From NCBI GenBank assembly GCA_040394775.1, contig JBEBRN010000007.1:5568-69567 (forward strand): 64,000 bases of DNA, in the 5' to 3' direction. Shown in pieces: positions 18,596 through 26,190 of this stretch. Source of the DNA: 40-80 sp040394775. GTDB lineage: Bacteria > Bacteroidota > Bacteroidia > Flavobacteriales_D > Crocinitomicaceae. The notes below the pieces were generated by a model. That model ran no database searches and was not told the origin of the DNA. It saw only the letters and a list, made by a program, of their open reading frames with translations. Both the position numbers and the translations under genes were made by a program. Each line of letters starts with the position of its first letter. Position 1 is the stretch's first letter.

Positions 18596-19120
18596 ATGTT
18601 ACCTCCATTTAATATTCAAAAGTGGCTTGATGATAATCGTGATTTGTTAAAGCCTCCTGTAAATAATAAAGTCTTATTCACCGACACCAAGGATTTTATC
18701 GTAATGGCTGTCGGAGGACCTAATTCTCGAAAAGATTATCACTTTAATGAAAGTGAAGAGTTTTTCTATCAACTTCAAGGTGATATTACGGTTACAGTTC
18801 AAGAAGATGGTCAGAAAAAAGAAATGCAGATTAGAGAAGGTGAAATGTTTCTTTTGCCTGCCAACACACCTCATAATCCAGTTCGCCCAGCAAATACGAT
18901 TGGCCTTGTGATTGAAAAAGTACGTAAAGGCACTGATTTAACCGACGGGTTGATGTGGTTTTGTGACAACTGTAATCATAAGTTACATGAATTTAGATTC
19001 CCTCTTTCCAACATAGAAAAAGATTTTCAACCTCGATTTAAGGAGTTTTATACTTCTGAAGAATTGAGGACGTGCAAAAATTGTGGACATGTGATGGAAG
19101 TGGACGAAAGATTCGTTTAG
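18596..19120 (+). CDS. 3-hydroxyanthranilate 3,4-dioxygenase
   Basis: This 174-residue cupin enzyme opens the ring of 3-hydroxyanthranilate to aminocarboxymuconate semialdehyde, in the kynurenine route from tryptophan to NAD or to degradation. The catalytic iron ligands fit H49 (DYHFNES), E55 and H93 (NTPHNPVRP). The C-terminal rubredoxin-like CxxC pairs C123/C126 (CDNC) and C160/C163 (CKNC) bind a second metal, as in bacterial homodimers. A GTG two codons earlier would add MP; ATG at 18596 was chosen but the GTG cannot be excluded. No other kynurenine-pathway gene is adjacent. A strong hairpin follows the stop. Confidence 0.93.
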   Translation: MLPPFNIQKWLDDNRDLLKPPVNNKVLFTDTKDFIVMAVGGPNSRKDYHFNESEEFFYQLQGDITVTVQEDGQKKEMQIREGEMFLLPANTPHNPVRPANTIGLVIEKVRKGTDLTDGLMWFCDNCNHKLHEFRFPLSNIEKDFQPRFKEFYTSEELRTCKNCGHVMEVDERFV

Positions 19121-19148
19121 AACGACTTTCACATTAATCTATAAAATG

Positions 19149-19187
19149 AAAACAGAGAATTTGTTTAGCAAATTCTCTGTTTTGTTT
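19149..19187 (+). terminator. Intrinsic terminator after the 3-hydroxyanthranilate dioxygenase gene
   Basis: A 15-bp perfect stem (AAAACAGAGAATTTG / CAAATTCTCTGTTTT) with a 5-nt loop lies 28 bp past the stop; the trailing T tract is short and interrupted by one G. Confidence 0.75.
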
Positions 19188-19321
19188 AACACCGAATGTG
19201 ATTTGTAATGTCGTTCAGACTGCAAACGTCAAAGTTCCTTAAAATCAACGCCGGCATTATACCCAAAGGAAATTGGAATACGGCATTTTAAAACTATTTT
19301 GGTATAAATTCGTTTTAGCGA

Positions 19322-20101
19322 TTATAGCTTTTCAGCAATCATCATGACAGAATTTAGGTGACTCTCGTATTTCTTGAAAACGCGACTCATATCTAAAATT
19401 CTTTTTCGTGCACCAGAATTAAATAAGATGTTTCCTCCTATTTTAAGTGCTCTTCCAAATCCTTCATCATCAATTAGTCGTTTTGCTTTCAACAAGTGCA
19501 TAGGACTTGTCTCCACTTTCGTTACTTTAAATCCTTCTTTTTCTAAAATCGCTTTCCATTCTTGTACTGTTAAAGGTCTTGCATTTACCTTAATTGTAAG
19601 CGCTAAGTCTTTTTGAATTTGAGCTTTTATGTCTTCCGATAAAGTATCAGGCGCTAATCCCATTTCATGAATAGCATACAAGCCACCTTTCTTTAGAATA
19701 CGGTGTGCTTCTTTTATGATGCGTTCTTTTCGTTGATCTGCATGCATAGTGAGCATCGCTTCTCCATACACTTTATCTTTACTTTCATCTGTAAAACTGG
19801 TTTCCTCCGCCATATTTTCTACAAATGAGACTGTCCCATTGCTTGACATCTTCTTAGATAATCGATCTACTACTTCATTATCAGCGTCAACTCCGACGTA
19901 TGTTTTGGGGTGCTTACTTAAGGTAATTCCAGCTGTATAGCCAATTCCTGGTGCAAACTCAACCACGTCGTCTTTTGATGAAATTTCAAGAGCACTAATC
20001 ATCTTTAGTGTAAGCTCTTTTCCTCCAGGGCGTAATACTCTTTTTCCCATTTTAGCCAAAATCCAATGACCAGGAGCTTTTGTATAATCTGTTACTTCCA
20101 T
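19322..20101 (-). CDS. Class I SAM-dependent methyltransferase, substrate unknown
   Basis: This 259-residue cytosolic protein has the methyltransferase type 11 fold. Motif I is VVEFAPGIGYTAGITL (about 45-60), the acidic loop is YVGVDADNEVVDRL, and KKGGLYAIHEMG is the motif III strand. The C-terminal half (ARPLTVQEWKAILEKEGFKV…NSVMMIAEKL) is found in uncharacterised bacterial methyltransferases; I cannot assign a substrate. It has its own TACATTTG promoter with a leader of about 40 bases. Its neighbours are unrelated, so context does not help. Confidence 0.82.
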   Translation of the reverse strand: MEVTDYTKAPGHWILAKMGKRVLRPGGKELTLKMISALEISSKDDVVEFAPGIGYTAGITLSKHPKTYVGVDADNEVVDRLSKKMSSNGTVSFVENMAEETSFTDESKDKVYGEAMLTMHADQRKERIIKEAHRILKKGGLYAIHEMGLAPDTLSEDIKAQIQKDLALTIKVNARPLTVQEWKAILEKEGFKVTKVETSPMHLLKAKRLIDDEGFGRALKIGGNILFNSGARKRILDMSRVFKKYESHLNSVMMIAEKL

Positions 20102-20148
20102 AATTTTAAAACAAGCTATTTTTATTTAGACTTAATCTAAAGTCACAA

Positions 20149-20156
20149 CAAATGTA
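20149..20156 (-). promoter_or_regulatory. -7 promoter element for the methyltransferase
   Basis: The minus strand reads TACATTTG, an 8/8 match to TAnnTTTG, 47 bp before the ATG at 20101. Confidence 0.55.
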
Positions 20157-20226
20157 CTGTTTTTTACATTTTAATCTTAATTAAATTAAAAAATTTAATC
20201 GATAAAAAATGTAACGTTCAGTATTG

Positions 20227-21348
20227 TTATACTTCAAATAGATCTTGAGAAATAGTATCGGCAAAATGGCGACCTTCTTGTGTAAGAATAATGGTGTTAT
20301 CATTTAATTTCATCCACCCTTTTTCACAAAGTGAGTGAATTTTCTCCTTAAAAAGGGAGCTAATGGGAAATAGTGCATCCAATGTTATTAGATTAACGCC
20401 CCACATTGTTCGTAAACCTGTAAGAAGTAGTTCATTAAACTTATTCTTAGACGTTAATTCTTCCACTTCTAAAGGCAACTGACCTTGCTCCAACTTATTC
20501 ATATAAATATGATTGTTAGAGATATTCCACAGACGCTGATGACCATTATAAGAATGAGCAGAAGGACCAATTCCTAAATAGCTTTTTCCTTTCCAATAAT
20601 TGGTATTATGAACAGCTAAAAAATCAGGTTTTCCAAAGTTAGAAATTTCATAATGGATAAATCCATTCGCTGTTAACATCTCAATTAAGAGGTTAAATTG
20701 TTCACTTTGTAAATCTTGATCGGCAGGAATGAGTTCTTCTTTTTGCACTTTTTTATAGAGTGCTGTTCGTTCTTCAACCGTCAAACAATAGGCAGAAATA
20801 TGAGGAACACCCAAATCCAATGCTTGTTGAATGTGTTTCCCCCATCGTTCTAATGACAAATCTGGTAAACCATACATTAAGTCGATGGTTAAGTTGGTAA
20901 TCCCAGCATCTTGTGCCAAACGGATACTATCGATACTTTCTTGCGCATTGTGAGCGCGATTCATCCAGCGTAAATCCACCTCATCAAACGATTGTACGCC
21001 GATACTCAAACGATTCACTCCAACAGAACGCCAAAGCTCCGCTTTTTCAGCAGTGATATCATCTGGGTTAGCTTCTAATGTGAATTCAATTAAGTGTGAT
21101 AAATCAAAATTCTTGGTTAATCGTTCTATTATTTTCTCTAAATGAGTTTCTTCCAACAAACTTGGGGTGCCACCACCAAAATAAATAGTTTCAATGGGGC
21201 TATTTTGTAATTCCTGTGTTCGTAAATCAATTTCCAAGCAAATGGCATTCACCATACGATCGACATACGATAAATTGGTCGAGAAGTGAAATGCACAATA
21301 CGAACATTTCTGTTTGCAAAAAGGAATATGAAGATAAATACCTGCCAC
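20227..21348 (-). CDS. hemW: HemW-like radical SAM protein (heme chaperone / coproporphyrinogen oxidase-like)
   Basis: This 373-residue protein has the radical SAM cluster C11-x3-C15-x2-C18 in HIPFCKQKCSYCAFHF, then IETIYFGGGTPSLL, TLEANPDDIT and VNRLSIGVQSFD, the HemW/HemN core, and a HemN_C winged-helix end (ISNNHIYMNKLEQGQLPLEVEELT). HemW members lack the extra Cys of true HemN and act as heme-binding chaperones. The start is GTG at 21348: it gives MAGIYLHIPF, matching the family, and no ATG is available nearby. The GTG follows the T-run of the upstream thioredoxin-like gene's terminator by only a few bases, leaving little room for a separate promoter. Confidence 0.93.
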   Translation of the reverse strand: MAGIYLHIPFCKQKCSYCAFHFSTNLSYVDRMVNAICLEIDLRTQELQNSPIETIYFGGGTPSLLEETHLEKIIERLTKNFDLSHLIEFTLEANPDDITAEKAELWRSVGVNRLSIGVQSFDEVDLRWMNRAHNAQESIDSIRLAQDAGITNLTIDLMYGLPDLSLERWGKHIQQALDLGVPHISAYCLTVEERTALYKKVQKEELIPADQDLQSEQFNLLIEMLTANGFIHYEISNFGKPDFLAVHNTNYWKGKSYLGIGPSAHSYNGHQRLWNISNNHIYMNKLEQGQLPLEVEELTSKNKFNELLLTGLRTMWGVNLITLDALFPISSLFKEKIHSLCEKGWMKLNDNTIILTQEGRHFADTISQDLFEV

Positions 21349-21355
21349 TTGAAAT

Positions 21356-21381
21356 AAAAAAAGAGGTCATTCAACCTCTTT
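21356..21381 (-). terminator. Hairpin with T-run between the thioredoxin gene and hemW
   Basis: An 8-bp stem (AAAGAGGT / ACCTCTTT) with a 6-nt loop and, on the minus strand, seven Ts. It lies 19 bp past the thioredoxin gene stop and 8 bp before the hemW GTG, so it could also act as an attenuator for hemW. Confidence 0.7.
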
Positions 21382-21400
21382 ATAATAAATATGTTACTAA

Positions 21401-21853
21401 TTATTTAAGTCCGTTTTGAGTTTCAATTAAGAAAGCGGAAGCATTACGGAATCCAAGAATCGAATGAACTAATTTCCCTTCTCCATTTATGAATAACAAT
21501 GTTGGATACGCCTGAACTTTATATCTTCTTGCGATTTCTGGTCCATCAGTGTCTTTTTCCATTTCTATTTTTAGATTAATGAAATTCTCATTAAAATACT
21601 TTCCAACGCTTACATCTGTAAATGTTCTAGAAGACATCATCTTACATGGACCACACCAAGTAGTATAAGCATCAATAAAAATGATTTTATTTTCTTTCTT
21701 CGCCAGTTTTAACGCGTCTGCAAATGAAATACTTTTAAAATTAATTCCTGTCTCTTCCACTTTTTCCTTTACAGGAGTGCTTGAAAATTGACAAATGGTA
21801 AAAGAGGTAAGGACGAATCCTAAAGCGATTAACAAAAACAATGTTTTTTTCAT
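21401..21853 (-). CDS. Thioredoxin-family protein, exported
   Basis: This 150-residue protein begins MKKTLFLLIALGFVLTSFTICQ, a signal peptide or N-terminal anchor; ATG at 21853 was taken over a TTG two codons upstream. The active site is WCGPCK (W66, C67, C70, K71) in IIFIDAYTTWCGPCKMM, and the cis-proline is in VQAYPTLLFING. It resembles the DUF255/thioredoxin_7-type periplasmic thioredoxins of Bacteroidota that reduce or oxidise disulfides in exported proteins. C21 beside the signal peptide could form a lipid anchor, but the lipobox is poor. A hairpin terminator separates it from hemW. Confidence 0.87.
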   Translation of the reverse strand: MKKTLFLLIALGFVLTSFTICQFSSTPVKEKVEETGINFKSISFADALKLAKKENKIIFIDAYTTWCGPCKMMSSRTFTDVSVGKYFNENFINLKIEMEKDTDGPEIARRYKVQAYPTLLFINGEGKLVHSILGFRNASAFLIETQNGLK

Positions 21854-21936
21854 ATCCAAATTTTATTTAATTTTCCGAATTAATGTCAAAAAGAATACCA
21901 AAGTAATAAAAAATACTTAGGAGTAAAGAAATAAAA

Positions 21937-22938
21937 ATGGAGAGGGTACGATTTTTAACAGAAAATCAAGAAATTATACAACTTGTCAAACAGTTCTATC
22001 TCGAATGGCAGGAGAGTTCTGAATACATGCATACGTCGACATCAGGTTCTACAGGAAAGCCGAAAGAGATTCAGCTTAAAAAAGCATATATGAAAGCTTC
22101 GGCCCTGGCTTCTGGAAAGTATTTTCAATTTCAGAAAGATCAGTTGATGCGTCTTGCTTTATCCCCGCAAACAATTGGTGGCAAAATGCTATTATTGCGA
22201 GGAATGTTACACGAGATGATCATTGAAGTCGTTGAACCGAGTAAGCATCCTCTTGACAACATCACCTCAACAATAGACTTTATTTCGCTAGTTCCTTATC
22301 AATTAGAACAGGTTATAGCAACTAAACCTAAAAATTTAGAAAATATACACACTATTTTACTCGGAGGTGCTCCAATATCGACTTCTCTTTTACAACAAAT
22401 CAAACGATTACCTTGTGATGTTTACGCTAGTTACGGAATGACAGAAACGATGTCACACATTGCTTTGCGAAATTTAAAGACCGATACAGAATTCAATGCT
22501 ATTCAAGGCGTCACGTTTTCCGTTAACAATAACCAACAATTGATTATTCATGCGCCATCTTTAGGAATTGATCATCTTTTGACCAATGACGTTGTTGAAT
22601 TAGTTACTCTTACTACCTTTAAATGGAAGGGACGTAGTGATTTTGTAATTAATAGTGCTGGTGTAAAAATTCATCCTGAAGTGATAGAAGAAGCGCTTTC
22701 GCCTCATATTTCTAGTCGGTTTTTTATAATTGGTGAACCAGATGAAGTCTTTGGTGAAAGAGTTCTATTAATAATAGAAGGAAGAAAAGAAGAACAAGCC
22801 ATTCCTTTTGATAAAATACTTACCAAGTATGAGATTCCGAAACAGATTTATTATCTTCATCACTTTATAGAAACGGGTAGCGGTAAAATAGATCGTTTAT
22901 CCACCAAAAAATTACTGGATGCATCCAAAAATTGCTGA
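21937..22938 (+). CDS. menE: MenE-like AMP-binding acyl-CoA ligase (o-succinylbenzoate-CoA ligase type)
   Basis: This 333-residue short adenylate-forming enzyme carries the P-loop TSTSGSTGKPKEIQ, the YASYGMTETMSHIAL motif and the C-terminal GRSDFVINSAGVKIHPEVIEE hinge with a catalytic-type lysine in GSGKIDR near the end. Members of this compact Bacteroidota group are annotated as o-succinylbenzoate-CoA ligase of menaquinone synthesis: succinylbenzoate + ATP + CoA to succinylbenzoyl-CoA. The usual men neighbours are not adjacent, so the symbol is provisional. The next gene overlaps its last 20 bases, indicating co-transcription. Confidence 0.82.
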   Translation: MERVRFLTENQEIIQLVKQFYLEWQESSEYMHTSTSGSTGKPKEIQLKKAYMKASALASGKYFQFQKDQLMRLALSPQTIGGKMLLLRGMLHEMIIEVVEPSKHPLDNITSTIDFISLVPYQLEQVIATKPKNLENIHTILLGGAPISTSLLQQIKRLPCDVYASYGMTETMSHIALRNLKTDTEFNAIQGVTFSVNNNQQLIIHAPSLGIDHLLTNDVVELVTLTTFKWKGRSDFVINSAGVKIHPEVIEEALSPHISSRFFIIGEPDEVFGERVLLIIEGRKEEQAIPFDKILTKYEIPKQIYYLHHFIETGSGKIDRLSTKKLLDASKNC

Positions 22939-23818
22939 AGCGTATCAACTACTTGAAATTTCCTCGACCGCAACAGTAGAGGAAATCAAAAAAACCTTTC
23001 GACAGTTGGCAAAAAAATATCATCCAGATACCCAATCTGGAAAAGCTAACGAACAATTGTTTATTCAAGTTTCTGAAGCATATGAACTGCTCTTGGATTA
23101 CTTTTCAAATCCATCAAAATATTCTATTTATCAAGCAAGCGCTGAAAACAATAAACATCAAACGAAAAGACATTCGGAAGAAGCGTTAAAAAGTCGAATG
23201 GAAAGAGCGAAAGAAATGGCGCTGAAAAATGAACGAGAAAATCAAGAGGCTATTTACCGTGCTTATGCTAAAATTCGCACACCACAATTAAGAAACGGAC
23301 ACTTAATCATTTCGCTTATATGCCTTATTTTAAACCTATTTATTACCGTTGATTATTTCTATCCTGAACAACAACGCGTGGTTGAAATTCAAAGTATTTC
23401 CAATGTTTACGGCAGTTCAAGATTCGAAAAGACAACTGCTTTATCAACCTATGGCAATGAAGTTTTCTACGTGGAATATTCCTTGTTAATCGATGCTGTA
23501 AAAAGTGAATATGACCTCGACTCAAGAGAAGCCTTTATTCATGAAAGTGGAATATTAAAGATCCCGCGGCATGTTTCACTTCAGGCACCTTTTGGTGAGA
23601 TAAAAACGTATGCTATTGATGAAGGAGCATACTTATATTTCCCACTAATATTCATCTTACTTTCCTGCTCAGCACTATTTTATTTATTCCGTTCCAAAAA
23701 ACATTTTAAAGATGTTATTTTGTATTACACTAGCTTAGGATTATCCTTAATTGGTTTAGTATTGTTGACTTTTAATGGAATGTTGGAAGCGATTATTAAA
23801 TACCTATTTATTAGGTAG
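22919..23818 (+). CDS. J-domain (DnaJ-like) membrane protein
   Basis: This 299-residue protein has an N-terminal J domain (~5-65) with the HPD motif at 35-37 (KKYHPDT), which stimulates the ATPase of DnaK-type chaperones. It lacks the Gly/Phe, zinc and C-terminal substrate domains of DnaJ. A charged helix (~75-110) follows, then a membrane segment (~112-132, LIISLICLILNLFITVDYF), an extracytoplasmic stretch of about 100 residues, and two membrane segments at the end. The J domain should face the cytoplasm. It starts inside the menE-like gene; the function of the pairing is unknown. Confidence 0.83.
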   Translation: MHPKIAEAYQLLEISSTATVEEIKKTFRQLAKKYHPDTQSGKANEQLFIQVSEAYELLLDYFSNPSKYSIYQASAENNKHQTKRHSEEALKSRMERAKEMALKNERENQEAIYRAYAKIRTPQLRNGHLIISLICLILNLFITVDYFYPEQQRVVEIQSISNVYGSSRFEKTTALSTYGNEVFYVEYSLLIDAVKSEYDLDSREAFIHESGILKIPRHVSLQAPFGEIKTYAIDEGAYLYFPLIFILLSCSALFYLFRSKKHFKDVILYYTSLGLSLIGLVLLTFNGMLEAIIKYLFIR

Positions 23819-23823
23819 TCTAA

Positions 23824-24276
23824 TTATTTTTTCAACGCTCGATCCATATCACGTTTGTCGTCTTTATCTTTAAGTGTTTGACGCTTGTCATGTAATTTCT
23901 TACCAACTGCACATGCAATATCTACCTTAGCATATCCACTTTCAGAAATAAAAATACGTAACGGAATTAAGGTATTACCCTTTGTTTGAAGAAACTTTTC
24001 AATCTTTTTAACCTCTTTCTTATTTAGCAATAATTTTCTATCAGACTTTGGTGTATGGTTGTAGAAAGAGCCATTTTCATACGCTGTAATGTGCATATTA
24101 CGAATAAACACTTCTCCATTGTGCACCACACAAAAAGCTTCGAGGATAGATGCCTTTCCAGCACGAATACTCTTTATTTCTGTTCCAGCCAATACCATAC
24201 CAGCGGTAAATCGTTCTTCTAGAAAGTATTCGAAACTTGCTTTTTTATTCCTTATATTAACTTGTGATGCTTTCAT
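23824..24276 (-). CDS. smpB: SsrA-binding protein SmpB
   Basis: This 150-residue protein binds tmRNA and delivers it to stalled ribosomes in trans-translation. The beta-barrel core is recognisable: NKKASFEYFLEERFTAGMVLAGTEIKSIRAGK, then EAFCVVHNGEVFIRNMHI, LLLNKKEVKKI and KVDIACAVGKKLHDKRQTLKDKD. The basic C-terminal tail that enters the mRNA channel is present (DKDDKRDMDRALKK). It is convergent with the J-domain gene, 5 bp apart. TACCTTTG ends five bases before the ATG, so the mRNA is probably leaderless or nearly so. Confidence 0.97.
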   Translation of the reverse strand: MKASQVNIRNKKASFEYFLEERFTAGMVLAGTEIKSIRAGKASILEAFCVVHNGEVFIRNMHITAYENGSFYNHTPKSDRKLLLNKKEVKKIEKFLQTKGNTLIPLRIFISESGYAKVDIACAVGKKLHDKRQTLKDKDDKRDMDRALKK

Positions 24277-24281
24277 TACTT

Positions 24282-24289
24282 CAAAGGTA
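24282..24289 (-). promoter_or_regulatory. -7 promoter element for smpB
   Basis: The minus strand reads TACCTTTG, an 8/8 match to TAnnTTTG, with only 5 bases between it and the smpB ATG. Confidence 0.6.
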
Positions 24290-24443
24290 ATAACAATCTT
24301 AGAATTGACAATTATATAGGTATCGGTATTGTTAGCATGAAATTTCTAAATTCTGATAGATGGATTTAGATAAGTAAAACTTATGCTATAAAATTTTAAC
24401 AAAATTACACGGATATATTTCAAATACATCGACCTATTTACAG

Positions 24444-24451
24444 TAACTTTG
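24444..24451 (+). promoter_or_regulatory. -7 promoter element for the methyltransferase
   Basis: TAACTTTG followed by C matches the Bacteroidota -7 element exactly and lies 25 bp before the ATG at 24477. Confidence 0.65.
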
Positions 24452-24476
24452 CAGATTATCTATCTTTAGATATCTT

Positions 24477-25211
24477 ATGGAAAAATCAGAATGGTTTGAA
24501 GAATGGTTTGATACACCTTTCTATCATATTTTATATCAAAATCGCGATGAAGAGGAAGCAGCCGTCTTCATTGAAAAACTTATTGCTGTTACAGAATTAA
24601 AAAAAGGGGCGAAAATTCTAGATTTAGCATGTGGAAAAGGACGCCATTCTATCCAACTGAATAAGTTGGGTTTCAATGTTATTGGTATTGATTTGTCGGT
24701 AAATAGCATTGCACGTGCTAAGAAATACGAAAACGAAACTTTGCGATTTGCAGTGCAAGATATGCGCGAAGCTATAACAGGAGAGAAGTTTGATGCCATT
24801 TTCAATCTATTTACAAGTTTTGGATATTTTGACGATAAGAAAGATAACCTAAAAGTGTTGAATGCGTGTAATCAGATGTTACCAAAGAAAGGTGTTTTGG
24901 TTATTGATTTTATGAATGTCGTACGATCTATTGCGGAATTGGAAGCGGTAGAAACTAAGATAATCGAAGGTATCCAATTTGACATTACACGAAAATTTGA
25001 CGGAAAGCATATTTGGAAAGCAATTTCATTTGGTCACAATGGAAGGTCTCATACTTATACAGAAAAAGTATTAGCAATCACTAAAGAAGATTTTGATATC
25101 CTTTTGAAAGATGCTAATTTTACCATCAAAGAACAGTTTGGAAGTTATGATCTTTCTCCTTTTGACGCTGAAAAATCTGACCGATTAATTATTGTAGCCG
25201 TAAAGAAATAA
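24477..25211 (+). CDS. Class I SAM-dependent methyltransferase
   Basis: This 244-residue cytosolic protein has the methyltransferase 25/11 fold. Motif I is ILDLACGKGRHSIQL (47-61), followed by VIGIDLSVNSIARA, FAVQDMRE and FDAIFNLFTSFGYFDD, a pattern common in the cyclopropane/Bacteroidota group of unassigned methyltransferases. The substrate is unknown. It is followed within 4 bp by a ZIP transporter gene in the same direction, so the two share the TAACTTTG promoter, although no functional link is obvious. Confidence 0.85.
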   Translation: MEKSEWFEEWFDTPFYHILYQNRDEEEAAVFIEKLIAVTELKKGAKILDLACGKGRHSIQLNKLGFNVIGIDLSVNSIARAKKYENETLRFAVQDMREAITGEKFDAIFNLFTSFGYFDDKKDNLKVLNACNQMLPKKGVLVIDFMNVVRSIAELEAVETKIIEGIQFDITRKFDGKHIWKAISFGHNGRSHTYTEKVLAITKEDFDILLKDANFTIKEQFGSYDLSPFDAEKSDRLIIVAVKK

Positions 25212-25214
25212 AGA

Positions 25215-25967
25215 ATGGATATTTGGATGAATACGTTTCTGCTAATTATTGCAGTAATCATAGGTGGCTTAATTGTTTCTTTCCTTACAAAAGTGACGGA
25301 AATAAAAAAATCAAGAGTTATCAAATTACTTTTAGCATTTAGTGGAGGATTCCTACTTGCCATTGCCTTTTATCATTTTTTACCCGAATTATACCTTCAT
25401 GAAGTTCCTAATGTCGGCTTATTCGTCATCATTGGATTTATTGTTCAATTACTATTAGAATTTTTCTCAGAAGGAATTGAACATGGGCACGTTCACGTTC
25501 ACAAAGGACAGCATTTACCTTATGTAATGTTACTTTCACTCAGTATTCACTCCTTCATTGAAGGAATCCCTTTGGCAATCAACGAAAATAGCTTAGTACT
25601 TCACGAACATGCACACCATCATTTTTCAACAAATTCTTATCTTATTGGTATTATTTTACATCAAATTCCTGTTGCTATTGCATTAATGACCTTGCTCAAA
25701 GTAAGTGATTTCTCTAATTTAAAATCTTGGACTATTTTGATGATTTTTGGAATTATGACTCCACTTGGAATGTTCTTCGGCTATTTCTTTGGTGATCAAT
25801 TCAGCAGTATGACCATGCAGTATATATTGGCAATCGTTATCGGTATGTTCTTACATATCTCTACGACCATTATCTTTGAGTCTGCTGAAAATCATAAATT
25901 TAATTTCCTTAAACTCGTAAGTATTCTTTTAGGAATCATCTTAGCTATAAGCTTAGGCGGACATTAA
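25215..25967 (+). CDS. ZIP-family divalent metal transporter
   Basis: This 250-residue inner-membrane protein has about eight hydrophobic helices. The ZIP signature lies in helix 4 (LSIHSFIEGIPLAI, H112 and E116 as transport-site ligands) and helix 5 (IILHQIPVAIALM, H149). Two His-rich loops, HGHVHVHKGQH (90-100) and HEHAHHH (130-136), are typical metal-binding regions. It probably imports zinc or a related ion. No Zur or Fur-type operator was recognised. It is co-transcribed with the upstream methyltransferase (3-bp gap). Confidence 0.92.
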   Translation: MDIWMNTFLLIIAVIIGGLIVSFLTKVTEIKKSRVIKLLLAFSGGFLLAIAFYHFLPELYLHEVPNVGLFVIIGFIVQLLLEFFSEGIEHGHVHVHKGQHLPYVMLLSLSIHSFIEGIPLAINENSLVLHEHAHHHFSTNSYLIGIILHQIPVAIALMTLLKVSDFSNLKSWTILMIFGIMTPLGMFFGYFFGDQFSSMTMQYILAIVIGMFLHISTTIIFESAENHKFNFLKLVSILLGIILAISLGGH

Positions 25968-26190
25968 ATAAAATCTATTTCTATCTTTAAAGAGCTAGCT
26001 CTCAAGGCCTATCAATTATTGATAATACTTTCCCTATTCAATAAACTTTACCATTATAATTTAAAACAATCATTACTATTTTTTTTAACAAAAATTAAGA
26101 TTATTTTTACAGATAAATGTTCAAAAATTAAACTATTTTTGAATAGAACAAATATAGTATAGATTAGAAATCGAATAATTTAAACTGATT

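Noticed and set aside
25968..26190. Palindromic GAGCTAGCTC near the ZIP gene end
   Set aside because: Short, no T-run and no repeat elsewhere in the window; likely chance.
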